A DNA stretch of 23,523 nucleotides, taken from assembly GCA_023389455.1 (NCBI GenBank), contig JAEWEJ010000301.1:1-23523 (forward strand), written 5' to 3'. Of the stretch, positions 7,695 through 14,617 are shown one piece after another. Below the pieces are notes generated by a model that made no database searches, was not told where the DNA came from, and was given only the letters and a program-made list of their open reading frames with translations. Both the position numbers and the translations under genes were made by a program. The stretch comes from Actinomycetes bacterium. Its GTDB lineage: Bacteria; Actinomycetota; Actinomycetes; Actinomycetales; Cellulomonadaceae. How positions within the stretch are numbered: the first letter of the stretch is position 1; every line of letters begins with the position of its first letter.

Positions 7695-8231
7695 TTGACG
7701 ACCGATGATCGCGAACCGGTCCCCGACGCCGGGACCGCCGCGGGGCCGCACGACGTGCGGGCGTCCGTCGACGCGTGGGAGGCGCTGTTCCGCGCCCAGG
7801 TCGCGCTCGTGCGACGGTTCGCCCGGGACGACGTGTGGGGCGGCATGAGCATGCGTGAGTACGACGTGCTGCACACCCTGTCACGGGCGCCCGGGCGGGC
7901 GCTGCGCCTGCGCGAGCTGGCGTCGTCGAGCCTGCTGACGCAGCCCAGCCTGTCCCGGATGGTCGACCGTCTCGAGGCCGACGGGCTGGTGCGCAGCGCG
8001 CCCGTCGAGGGCGACCGGCGCGGACGGGCCGTGCACCTGACGGACGCGGGCCTGCGTCGCCAGCGGGAGATCGGCCGACGTCACGCCCGATCGATCGACG
8101 CGCTCGTCGGTGGGGCGCTCGGGCGCGAGGACCTGGCGACGCTCGAGCGGCTGTGCAACCGCCTGCGCCTCGCCCAGCAGGACCTGCCCGATCCCGGGCG
8201 CGTGACCTCGGACGCCGCCGCCGACGACTGA
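7695..8231 (+). CDS. MarR-family transcriptional regulator
   Basis: 178 residues. After a polar N-terminal stretch of about 25 residues comes the MarR winged-helix layout: LRELA (helix 2), QPSLSRMVDRLEADGLV (recognition helix) and the wing with Asp-Arg-Arg-Gly-Arg-Ala, then a C-terminal dimerisation helix. It is predicted to bind DNA as a dimer and respond to a small ligand. TTG 7695 is supported by GAGGGG about 8 nt upstream. The flavodoxin gene follows on the same strand after 105 bp and is the obvious candidate target. The NYN gene is divergent. Confidence 0.9.
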   Translation: MTTDDREPVPDAGTAAGPHDVRASVDAWEALFRAQVALVRRFARDDVWGGMSMREYDVLHTLSRAPGRALRLRELASSSLLTQPSLSRMVDRLEADGLVRSAPVEGDRRGRAVHLTDAGLRRQREIGRRHARSIDALVGGALGREDLATLERLCNRLRLAQQDLPDPGRVTSDAAADD

Positions 8232-8336
8232 CGTGCGCACGGGGACCTCCGGCCCACGACACGCGCGCCTCCCGCAGCCACGATGGAGGACCGGAGGGCG
8301 CGAGGTCCACCGGTCGGAGGCGAAGGAGGGGGTCTG

Positions 8337-8867
8337 ATGCGCATCCTGCTGGCAGTGGCGTCGCGCCACCAGGGCACGTGGGAGATCGGCGACGTCATGG
8401 CGCAGCGCCTGCGTGCCCGCGGCCACGAGGTCGAGCTGCAGGCCCCCGAGGACGTGGCGAGCGTCACGCCCTACGACGCGGTCGTGCTGGGGTCGGCGGT
8501 CTACACCGCCCACTGGCTGCCTGCGGCCCGCGAGCTGGCCGACCGGTGCGCGGAGGACCTGCGGGAGCGGCCGGTGTGGACGTTCTCGTCCGGTCTGGCG
8601 ACGCAGCCCGCGAACTCCGCGAACTCGCCGCTGGAGATCGCCGCGCTGCGGCAGCGGATCGGGTCGCGTGCGCACCGGAGCTTCCGGGGACGGCTGGACC
8701 GGTCGGTGCTGACCTTCACCGAGCGCGCGATCATCGCCGGCGGTCGGGCGCGCGAGGGGGACCACCGGGACATGACGGCGGTCGCGGCGTGGGCCGACGA
8801 GATCGCCGACGCCCTGGCCGGGTCGCCGGCGTCGGCGCGCACGTCGGTGGGCGCCTGCCGGGGGTGA
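8337..8867 (+). CDS. Flavodoxin-domain protein, HemG-like
   Basis: 176 residues from ATG 8337, which has a strong AAGGAGGGGG ribosome site. An in-frame ATG at 8283 lacks one. Residues 1-20 give the flavodoxin beta strand and FMN phosphate loop (ILLAVASRHQGT). GSAVYTAHW in the middle and a C-terminal FRGRLD...RDMTAVAAWADEIA pattern match the flavodoxin_5 group, which includes E. coli HemG, the menaquinone-linked protoporphyrinogen oxidase of similar length (about 180 residues). Redox activity with FMN is expected. A role in heme synthesis is inferred from the family and from hemH and hemQ about 1 kb away. It follows the MarR gene and may be controlled by it. Confidence 0.78.
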   Translation: MRILLAVASRHQGTWEIGDVMAQRLRARGHEVELQAPEDVASVTPYDAVVLGSAVYTAHWLPAARELADRCAEDLRERPVWTFSSGLATQPANSANSPLEIAALRQRIGSRAHRSFRGRLDRSVLTFTERAIIAGGRAREGDHRDMTAVAAWADEIADALAGSPASARTSVGACRG

Positions 8868-8883
8868 GCGCGCGGCCGTCCGG

Positions 8884-9756
8884 TCAGGGCACGCGCAGCA
8901 CGCGGTCGCGGACCCGCCGCAGGCTGCGGAGCTCGGCCGCCACGGCGGCCATCGTCGGGCGCTGGGCAGGGTCCGAGCGGGTCATGGCCCGCAGCAGGGC
9001 GGCGAAGTCGCGGTCGACGTCCTCGCTGATCTGCGGTCCGTGCAGCAGCCGGGCGAGCGACGCCGTGAGCGGGTCGCCCGGGTAGGCGCGCCGCCCGGTG
9101 AGGCACTCGAGGAGCACCAGACCCAGCGAGTACATGTCGCTGGCCGGGCCCACGGGGCCACCGAGCGCCTGCTCCGGGCTCTGGTAGCTCGCCGTCGCCC
9201 GGTCGTCCGCGTGGTGCCCCGTGTCGGACGCCGCGATGCCGAAGTCGGCCAGCACGACCGGGAGCACCGGGGCGTCGCGACGGCCCGACGCCGGCGCGTG
9301 GTCGGCGACGAGCACGTTCGACGGCTTGACGTCGCGGTGCACCACGCCGGCCCGGTGGGCGTGGGCCAGGCCCTGAGCGAGCTGGAGTCCCACGTCGGCC
9401 GTCGTCGCGGCGTCCAGCGGCCCGTCGGCCACGACCTCGCGCAGGGTGCGGCCCTCGACGAGCTCCATGACGAGGAAGGCGACCGGACCGACCGCCGGCA
9501 TCACGTCGGCGCCGACGTCCAGGAGCGCGACCAGCGTCGGGTGCGACAGCTCCGCCAGCACCCGGGCCTCCTCGGCGTACCGCCGCACCTGCTGAGGGCT
9601 GGCGTCGTGGAGGCGGAAGAGCTTGATCGCGACCGGCCGGTCGAGCCGGGTGTCCACCGCCCGGTAGACCTGGGCCGAACCGCCGGCTCCGAGGCGTCCG
9701 CCGAGGACGTAGCGGCGCGCGAGCTCGGGGGCCGCGTGCCTGCCGGCACGCGTCAC
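8884..9756 (-). CDS. Small soluble Ser/Thr protein kinase
   Basis: 290 residues from GTG 9756. All Hanks-kinase landmarks are present: the glycine loop G20-RLGAGGSAQV, Lys45 in VAIK, Glu63, the catalytic H140-R-D142-V-K-P-S-N147, D171-F-G, and an SPEQ motif in place of APE. The kinase fold takes up essentially the whole protein. There is no membrane segment and no PASTA, FHA or other sensor domain, so it is predicted to be cytoplasmic. Targets are unknown. It lies on the opposite strand between the HemG-like flavodoxin and ferrochelatase. The frame is open 60 codons further upstream, but that part is Arg-rich and unlike kinases. A possible -10 (TACCGT, minus strand) is at 9822-9827. Confidence 0.88.
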   Translation of the reverse strand: MTRAGRHAAPELARRYVLGGRLGAGGSAQVYRAVDTRLDRPVAIKLFRLHDASPQQVRRYAEEARVLAELSHPTLVALLDVGADVMPAVGPVAFLVMELVEGRTLREVVADGPLDAATTADVGLQLAQGLAHAHRAGVVHRDVKPSNVLVADHAPASGRRDAPVLPVVLADFGIAASDTGHHADDRATASYQSPEQALGGPVGPASDMYSLGLVLLECLTGRRAYPGDPLTASLARLLHGPQISEDVDRDFAALLRAMTRSDPAQRPTMAAVAAELRSLRRVRDRVLRVP

Positions 9757-9906
9757 TGGTCGCTCATCGCTCTGGCTCCGGATCCCTCGGCACGTGGCGC
9801 TCCGCTTGTCGCGCCAGGACGACGGTAGAGCGGTACCCGGGCGCCCGCACCCGGAGGCCACGACCGGGTGACCGGTCCGCCGGGGCCGCCGGGCGAGGCC
9901 GCGCGA

Positions 9907-9932
9907 TGTCGTGACAACGTGTCGTGACAACG
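9907..9932. repeat. 13-bp perfect tandem repeat upstream of hemH
   Basis: TGTCGTGACAACG occurs twice head to tail. Each copy contains the inverted half-sites TGTC and GACA separated by 2 nt. The second copy with its flank also forms CGTGAC-aac-GTCACG (9923-9937). It lies 64 bp before the ferrochelatase start and about 150 bp before the divergent kinase start, so a transcription-factor operator is plausible. Confidence 0.6.
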
Positions 9933-9982
9933 TCACGTCGTCGTGCAGCCCGCTCGGGCGCCGCGCTGCCGGGGGCCGGTGC

Positions 9983-9988
9983 GATGAT
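9983..9988 (+). promoter_or_regulatory. Possible -10 element (GATGAT) of hemH
   Basis: GATGAT ends 7 nt before GTG 9996, with no Shine-Dalgarno sequence between. It differs from TAnnnT only at the first base. The same GCGATGATCG context precedes the META gene at 11985. The case is weaker than for the four perfect sites. Confidence 0.4.
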
Positions 9989-9995
9989 CGGTCGC

Positions 9996-11174
9996 GTGCC
10001 TCCCGTGACGCCTCCCACGACCGACCTGCCCGCCGTGCCGCCGGCCGACGCGGCCGCGCTGGCGCCCTACGACGCGGTCCTGCTCTTCTCCTTCGGCGGC
10101 CCCGACGGGCCCGACGACGTCCTGCCGTTCCTGCGCAACGTCACGGCCGGCAAGAACATCCCCGACGAGCGCCTGGCCGAGGTGGCCGAGCACTACCACC
10201 ACTTCGGCGGGCGCAGCCCCATCAACGAGCAGAACCTCGCGCTGCGTGCGGCGCTCGAGGACGAGCTGCGTCGCCGTGGCCTCGACGTCCCGGTCCTGTG
10301 GGGCAACCGCAACTGGGCCCCGTACACGCGTGACGCGCTGGCGCAGGCCCGGGCCGTCGGCGCCGGCCGGGTCGTCGCGCTGGTGACGTCCGCGTACTCG
10401 TCGTACTCCGGCTGCCGGCAGTACCGCGAGAACCTCTGGACCAGCCTCGAGGAGCTCGGCGACGGCGACGGTCCCGCCCTGGTCGTCGACAAGGTGCGCT
10501 CGTACTTCAACCACCCGGGCTTCGTGCAGGCGAACGTCGACGCGGTCGTCGAGGCGTATGCCGCGGTCGACCCGGGCGCCGCCTGGCCCCGGCTGGTCTT
10601 CGTCACGCACTCCATCCCGGACACCATGGAGGAGGCGTCGACCGTGGCCGGCGCGTCCTACCGTGAGCAGCACCTGGACGTCGCACGGACCGTCGCGGCC
10701 GCCGCCGCCGAGCGGCTCGGACGCCCCCTGGAGTGGGACCTCGCGTACTGCTCGCGGTCCGGCCCGCCCAGCCAGCCGTGGCTCGAGCCCGACGTCAACG
10801 ACCACCTGGCCGTCCTGGCCGCGGCGGGCACGACGTCCGTGGTGCTCTCTCCCGTCGGGTTCGTGTCGGACCACATGGAGGTGGCCTTCGACCTCGACAC
10901 CGAGGCGCTCGAGACCGCGCGCGAGCTGGGCATGACGGCCGTGCGCGCGGACTCCGTCGGGGTGCGCGAGCCCTTCGTCCGCGGGCTGGTCGACCTGCTG
11001 CTCGAGCGTGCGGCGATCGCCCGCGCCGACGACGCGGGCGTCCCGCGTCCCACGGAGGCCACCGTGGGAGGGCTGCCCCCGTTCCGCTCGGTCTGCGCAC
11101 CCGGGTGCTGCCGCATGCGCGCCGGCGAGGACTCCGGCCGCCCCGCGGCCTGCTCCACCGACCCCTGGTCCTGA
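9996..11174 (+). CDS. hemH: Ferrochelatase (coproporphyrin ferrochelatase)
   Basis: 392 residues; also called CpfC. It inserts ferrous iron into coproporphyrin III in the coproporphyrin-dependent heme pathway. Catalytic His205 (VTHSIPDTM) and Glu295 (DHMEVAFDLD) are present. Four cysteines match the [2Fe-2S] cluster ligands of actinobacterial ferrochelatases: Cys140 in the SYSGC segment, and Cys367, Cys371 and Cys372 near the C-terminus. The 20 or so residues after them are a variable tail. GTG 9996 is chosen because GATGAT lies 7 nt upstream, suggesting a leaderless start; GTG 10005 is an alternative. hemQ follows 46 bp downstream on the same strand and catalyses the next step. Confidence 0.95.
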   Translation: MPPVTPPTTDLPAVPPADAAALAPYDAVLLFSFGGPDGPDDVLPFLRNVTAGKNIPDERLAEVAEHYHHFGGRSPINEQNLALRAALEDELRRRGLDVPVLWGNRNWAPYTRDALAQARAVGAGRVVALVTSAYSSYSGCRQYRENLWTSLEELGDGDGPALVVDKVRSYFNHPGFVQANVDAVVEAYAAVDPGAAWPRLVFVTHSIPDTMEEASTVAGASYREQHLDVARTVAAAAAERLGRPLEWDLAYCSRSGPPSQPWLEPDVNDHLAVLAAAGTTSVVLSPVGFVSDHMEVAFDLDTEALETARELGMTAVRADSVGVREPFVRGLVDLLLERAAIARADDAGVPRPTEATVGGLPPFRSVCAPGCCRMRAGEDSGRPAACSTDPWS

Positions 11175-11220
11175 CGTCGCCCGCGCGACCACCCGCACCC
11201 CAGCCCACGGAGGCATCCCT

Positions 11221-11931
11221 GTGACCACGCACCCGACCGCCCCCGCGACCGAGGCGCTGAACTCGACGATCCGCTACACGATGTGGTCGGTCTTCGCCGC
11301 CGACGGGCCGCTGCCCGCCGACGACGGGGCCCGGGCGGCGGTCGTCGCCGACGCCGAGCGTGCGGTGGGCGCGGACGACGGTCTGGTCGTGCGCGGCTGG
11401 TACGACGTGGCCGGGCTCCGTGCCGACGCCGACCTCATGGTGTGGTGGCACGCCGAGACGGTCGAGCAGGTGCAGGGTGCGTACCACCGGCTGCGGGCGA
11501 GCTCGCTCGGCGCGCACCTGACCCCCGTGTGGTCGGTCGTCGGGCTGCACCGGCCGGCGGAGTTCAACCGGGCGCACGTGCCGGCGTTCCTCGCGGGGGA
11601 GCCCGCGGGCGACTACCTGTGCGTGTACCCGTTCGTGCGCTCCTACGAGTGGTACGTCCTGCCCGAGGACGAGCGCCGGCGGATGCTCCACGAGCACGGC
11701 GCGGCGGCGCGCGACTACGCCGACGTGCGCGCGAACACCGTCTCGTCCTTCGCGCTGGGCGACTACGAGTGGCTCCTGGCGTTCGAGGCGCCCGAGCTGC
11801 ACCGGATCGTCGACCTCATGCGTGACCTGCGGGCGACGCAGGCCCGGCTGCACGTGCGCGAGGAGGTGCCGTTCTACACCGGCCCGCGCGTGGCGCTCGG
11901 GGACTGGGCCGACCGGCTGCCGCGCGCCTGA
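11221..11931 (+). CDS. hemQ: Coproheme decarboxylase HemQ (ChdC)
   Basis: 236 residues. It converts coproheme III to heme b by two peroxide-dependent decarboxylations, the last step of the pathway. The actinobacterial signature is complete: distal His119 in FNRAHVPAF, radical-forming Tyr136 in YPFVRSYEWY, and proximal His159 in MLHEHG. These are one residue offset from His118, Tyr135 and His158 of the Corynebacterium diphtheriae enzyme, as I recall that numbering. GTG 11221 has GGAGG at 11209-11213, spacing 7. It lies 46 bp after ferrochelatase and is probably co-transcribed, ending at a hairpin before the META gene. Confidence 0.96.
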   Translation: MTTHPTAPATEALNSTIRYTMWSVFAADGPLPADDGARAAVVADAERAVGADDGLVVRGWYDVAGLRADADLMVWWHAETVEQVQGAYHRLRASSLGAHLTPVWSVVGLHRPAEFNRAHVPAFLAGEPAGDYLCVYPFVRSYEWYVLPEDERRRMLHEHGAAARDYADVRANTVSSFALGDYEWLLAFEAPELHRIVDLMRDLRATQARLHVREEVPFYTGPRVALGDWADRLPRA

Positions 11932-13958
11932 CCCCGCAGGTCCCGGCCGCTGCACCCGGCCGGGCGCAGGTGCGATGATCGAGCATGCGCGACGACGGGG
12001 ACGAGCAGCAGGGCGACGACCGCGAGGCGCCCCTGCAGGACCGGTGGCTGCACGGGACCTGGCGGGTGGCCCGGGTCGACGGTGCCGACCTGGCGGACGG
12101 GCTGCAGGGCCCGCCCTGGCTGACCTTCGACGGTGACGGCCAGGTGTTCGGCTACGCCGGCGTCAACCGGGTGCGCGGCACCTGGCGCCTGGAGGGCACG
12201 CGGCTGGCGTTCGGGCCGTTCGTGGCGACGCTCATGGCCGGGCCGCCGGACGCCACCGCGACCGAGCGCGCCGTGCTCGGTCTGCTCGAGGACGGCGGGT
12301 CCGTGACGCGCGACGGTGACGTGGTCACGCTGCAGACGCCCGGCGGACGCGTGGGCGAGATCGTCCGGAGCCCGGGGGAGCCGGGCGACGGGCCGCGGGC
12401 GGACGACGGGCGCGGCGTCCCGCGCTGAGCCCGCGCGCTGGGAGCCCGCGCGGTGGGAGCCTGCGCGTGGGGAGCCTGCGCGTGGGGAGCCCGCGCGGTG
12501 GTCCGCGGGTGTGGGTCGCCCGGCAGGGAGGCCACCGGGCAGAGGTGTCCGCCGGAGCCTGGGAGCGGGCGTCGGCCGGCGCCCGGGCCGCGGGCCCGCC
12601 CGGGCGCCGGGCCGGCAGGGGTACAGCCCGCGGATCAGGTGGGCCTCGGCGACCCGTCGCACACCGATCGTCATCGCCGCCTCGCGCAGCGTGATCGACT
12701 CCGCGCGGGCGACCGCGGCCACGGACTCGTGGCTCGCGAGCATCCGGTGCTCCAGGCGCTCGGCGATCTCGCCCTCGGTCCACCAGTACGCCTGGTTCGC
12801 CTGCACCCACTCGAAGTAGCTGACGACGACGCCACCGGCGTTGGCCAGGATGTCGGGGACGACGACCACGCCCCGTTCCGCGAGCACCCGGTCGCCCTCG
12901 GTCGTGGTCGGGCCGTTCGCGCCCTCGACCACCCAGCGCGCCTTGACGCGGGCGGCCGACTCGGCGTCGAGGACGCCCTCCACCGCCGCGGGGACCAGCA
13001 GGTCGACGTCGAGCGCGAGCAGCTCGGTGTTGGTGACCGGGTCGCTGTCGGTGAAGCCGGCGACCGTGCCGGTGCGTGCCACGTGCTCCAGGAGCGCCGG
13101 CACGTCCAGGCCGTCGGCCCGTCGCACCCCGCCGTGCTCGTCGCTGACCGCGACGACACGCGACCCCGCCTCGTGCAGCAGCCGCGCGGCGTGCGAGCCC
13201 ACCTTGCCGAAGCCCTGGACCGCGGCCGAGACCTCGGACAGCTCGACCCCGTCGGCCCGCAGCGCCGCGCGGGCGGTGTGCACGACGCCCTGCGACGTCG
13301 CCGTGGGCCGCCCCAGCGACCCCCCGACCGTGAGCGGCTTGCCGGTGGTGACGGCCGGGATCGTGTAGCCGTGGTTGACGGAGTAGGTGTCCATCACCCA
13401 CGCCATGGTCTGCTCGTCCGTACCGATGTCGGGGGCCATGATGTCCCGCTCGGGCCCGATGATCGGCATGATCTCGCTCGTGTAGCGACGGGTCACGCGT
13501 TCCAGCTCCGGGCGGGAGTGCGCGTGCGGGTCGATCGTCACGCCGCCCTTGCCGCCGCCGTAAGGCACGTCGACGACGGCGCACTTCCAGGTCATCCACA
13601 TCGCCAGCGCCCGGACCTCGTCGAGGTCGACGCCGGGGGCGTAGCGCAGCCCGCCCTTGGCCGGCCCGCGGGAGATGTTGTGCTGCACCCGGTAGCCGGT
13701 GCAGACCTGGACGCGGCCGTCGTCGCGGCGCAGCGGGACCGCGACGCGCATCTCACGGCGTGGCGTCGCCAGGACCTCGTGCAGGCCGGCGTCGTAGCCG
13801 AGGATCTCGACGGCGCGCGCGAGCTGGTGCTGCGCCGTGGCCAGCGGGGCGTCGCCGACCGCGGCCCCGGCGGCGCCCGGGTCGGTCCGGGCGTCGCCGC
13901 CCGCGTCGGTGCGGACGACGGAGCCGCTGCTGGTCGAGGGAGGAAGGGTGTGGCCCAT
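11874..13958 (-). CDS. Glu/Leu/Phe/Val dehydrogenase with stop-less C-terminal extension
   Basis: The conserved enzyme occupies residues 1-447 (13958 down to 12618). It catalyses NAD(P)-dependent oxidative deamination of glutamate, or the reverse. Visible landmarks are GPAKGGLR with Lys101, Lys125 in MWMTWK, the VPYGGGKGG signature with Lys137, and QGFGKVGSHAA for the cofactor. The domain ends in the usual Arg-Gly-Leu-Tyr-Pro, where relatives stop. Here the next codon is TGC, one base from TGA, and the frame stays open to 11874, giving 694 residues. The tail is Pro/Arg/Ala-rich, contains five RAGS-type repeats, runs antisense through the whole META gene and reaches into the end of hemQ. It is probably not functional protein. 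The start ATG 13958 lacks a well-spaced ribosome site. The unknown gene at 13994 is 35 bp upstream. Confidence 0.85.
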   Translation of the reverse strand: MGHTLPPSTSSGSVVRTDAGGDARTDPGAAGAAVGDAPLATAQHQLARAVEILGYDAGLHEVLATPRREMRVAVPLRRDDGRVQVCTGYRVQHNISRGPAKGGLRYAPGVDLDEVRALAMWMTWKCAVVDVPYGGGKGGVTIDPHAHSRPELERVTRRYTSEIMPIIGPERDIMAPDIGTDEQTMAWVMDTYSVNHGYTIPAVTTGKPLTVGGSLGRPTATSQGVVHTARAALRADGVELSEVSAAVQGFGKVGSHAARLLHEAGSRVVAVSDEHGGVRRADGLDVPALLEHVARTGTVAGFTDSDPVTNTELLALDVDLLVPAAVEGVLDAESAARVKARWVVEGANGPTTTEGDRVLAERGVVVVPDILANAGGVVVSYFEWVQANQAYWWTEGEIAERLEHRMLASHESVAAVARAESITLREAAMTIGVRRVAEAHLIRGLYPCRPGARAGPRPGRRPTPAPRLRRTPLPGGLPAGRPTPADHRAGSPRAGSPRAGSHRAGSQRAGSARDAAPVVRPRPVARLPRAPDDLAHASAGRLQRDHVTVARHGPAVLEQTEHGALGRGGVRRPGHERRHERPERQPRALQAPGAAHPVDAGVAEHLAVTVEGQPGRALQPVRQVGTVDPGHPPGPVQPPVLQGRLAVVALLLVPVVAHARSSHLRPAGCSGRDLRGQARGSRSAQSPSATRGPV
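11942..11964 (+). terminator. Hairpin after hemQ
   Basis: An 8-bp perfect stem CCCGGCCG/CGGCCGGG with a 7-nt loop begins 11 nt after the hemQ stop and ends 10 nt before the putative -10 of the META gene. It would separate the two units. There is no U-tract. Confidence 0.5.
11974..11979 (+). promoter_or_regulatory. Possible -10 element (GATGAT) of the META gene
   Basis: GATGAT ends 5 nt before ATG 11985, and no Shine-Dalgarno sequence is present. The surrounding GCGATGATCG is identical to that before hemH. The spacing is slightly shorter than in the clear leaderless cases. Confidence 0.35.
11985..12428 (+). CDS. META-domain (HslJ-like) protein
   Basis: 147 residues. Residues about 20-115 follow the META domain: GTWRVARVDG, a WLTFDGDGQVFGYAGVNRVRG core, a second strand pair GTWRLEGTRLAFGPFVATLMAGPP, then an acidic helix and a VVTLQTPGG strand. 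META proteins such as HslJ are usually exported and linked to stress or aminoglycoside tolerance. This one has no signal peptide or lipobox, so it is probably cytoplasmic and its role is unknown. The 3' end touches a 15-bp tandem repeat that begins inside the stop codon. The whole gene lies antisense to the extended glutamate dehydrogenase frame. Its clear domain match shows that this strand is the coding one. Confidence 0.8.
   Translation: MRDDGDEQQGDDREAPLQDRWLHGTWRVARVDGADLADGLQGPPWLTFDGDGQVFGYAGVNRVRGTWRLEGTRLAFGPFVATLMAGPPDATATERAVLGLLEDGGSVTRDGDVVTLQTPGGRVGEIVRSPGEPGDGPRADDGRGVPR
12427..12501. repeat. Minisatellite, five 15-bp units
   Basis: Five head-to-tail copies of GAGCCnGCGCGnnGG with few differences between units. 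The first begins in the TGA stop of the META gene. On the minus strand the units encode the pentapeptides H/P/Q-R-A-G-S in the extended glutamate dehydrogenase frame. The unit is a multiple of three, so changes in copy number would keep that frame. Confidence 0.85.
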
Positions 13959-13993
13959 GCCTCACCCTGGCACGTCGCGCCGCGCCTGACCCG

Positions 13994-14458
13994 TCAGCAG
14001 AGCCGGGTGTCGGTGACCCAGCGCGCGATGCTGCCGCCCAGGTGGCGGCTGTGGCGTGCCGGGACGAGCACGCACATCCCGTGCGACCCGTCGGAGTGCA
14101 CGGGGGCGACGAACAGGTCCCCGTGGCGGCAGTTGATGACCCGCGCGGTCCACGGCGACGGGAACGACACGTAGTGGGACGCGAGGTACGCGCACCACGA
14201 GTCCTCGTCCTCGACCGTCGGGAGGTCCCGGGCGTCGCCCACGACGGCGCGCGGGGCGGCGTCGTGCCGTGCGCTGCCGTCCGTGGCGTCGTCGCGCCCG
14301 CCGAGGGCGGTGGCCGTGGCAGGCAGGGCGACCGCCAGGACCACGAGCAGGACGATCGCAGCAGCGGCCCGGCGCGTCCGGCGGGACTCGACGGCCAGGG
14401 CGTGACGGTGCCGGCCGCGCGGGCGCAGGGACTCGGCGTCGACTGCGGTGCGGCGCAC
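13994..14458 (-). CDS. Membrane-anchored or secreted protein of unknown function
   Basis: 154 residues from GTG 14458. I do not recognise the family. An Arg-rich N-terminus (1-30) is followed by one hydrophobic segment (about 31-51), and then a polar extracytoplasmic domain of about 100 residues with four cysteines (in SWCAYL, INCRHG, GMCVLV and the last residue). The even cysteine count suggests disulfides outside the cell. The frame is open upstream to 14554. GTG 14458 is preferred because GGAG lies about 6 nt upstream and because the predicted promoter at 14526-14554 excludes a longer protein. The gene precedes glutamate dehydrogenase by 35 bp on the same strand, so co-transcription is possible. 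Confidence 0.7.
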   Translation of the reverse strand: MRRTAVDAESLRPRGRHRHALAVESRRTRRAAAAIVLLVVLAVALPATATALGGRDDATDGSARHDAAPRAVVGDARDLPTVEDEDSWCAYLASHYVSFPSPWTARVINCRHGDLFVAPVHSDGSHGMCVLVPARHSRHLGGSIARWVTDTRLC

Positions 14459-14491
14459 GGGGTCTCCTCTCGCCCGCTGCCCGGCGGGGGT

Positions 14492-14521
14492 GCGACGCCG
14501 CACCCCGTCGTGCGGCGTCGC
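14492..14521 (-). other. 12-bp hairpin at the predicted 5' end of the mRNA for the gene at 14458
   Basis: GCGACGCCGCAC and its exact complement flank a 6-nt loop. It starts about where transcription from the TTGACA/CAAGGT promoter at 14526-14554 should begin, so the mRNA would start with a stem-loop, followed by the ribosome site and GTG 14458. It could instead act as a terminator for lacI, whose stop is 97 nt upstream. Confidence 0.55.
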
Positions 14522-14525
14522 GACC

Positions 14526-14554
14526 ACCTTGGCGGGCGGCCGGAGGTCTGTCAA
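14526..14554 (-). promoter_or_regulatory. Sigma-70-type promoter TTGACA-N17-CAAGGT
   Basis: On the minus strand a perfect -35 (14554-14549) is followed by 17 nt and CAAGGT (14531-14526), which matches TAnnnT except at its first base. It points toward the unknown gene at 14458, with a predicted start near 14519. Confidence 0.6.
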
Positions 14555-14617
14555 GACGAGGAGAAACTCTGGTCAGCCGCCGAGATGACAGCCGCGGAGC
14601 GCCGAGCCGCCGTGGCC

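Noticed and set aside
5983..8310. 775-codon minus-strand open frame
   Set aside because: It is antisense to the lipoprotein, MarR and flavodoxin genes and frame-shifted over the NYN gene. The composition is Arg/Ala/Gly/Pro-rich with no domain.
8884..9756. PknB-type receptor kinase
   Set aside because: There is no membrane segment or PASTA repeats. The protein ends right after the kinase fold, so it is a soluble kinase.
9933..11228. 431-codon minus-strand open frame
   Set aside because: It is antisense to ferrochelatase, whose catalytic and cluster residues are intact.
12427..12501. Tandem repeats as a CRISPR array
   Set aside because: The units are 15 bp and contiguous with no spacers, so this is a minisatellite.
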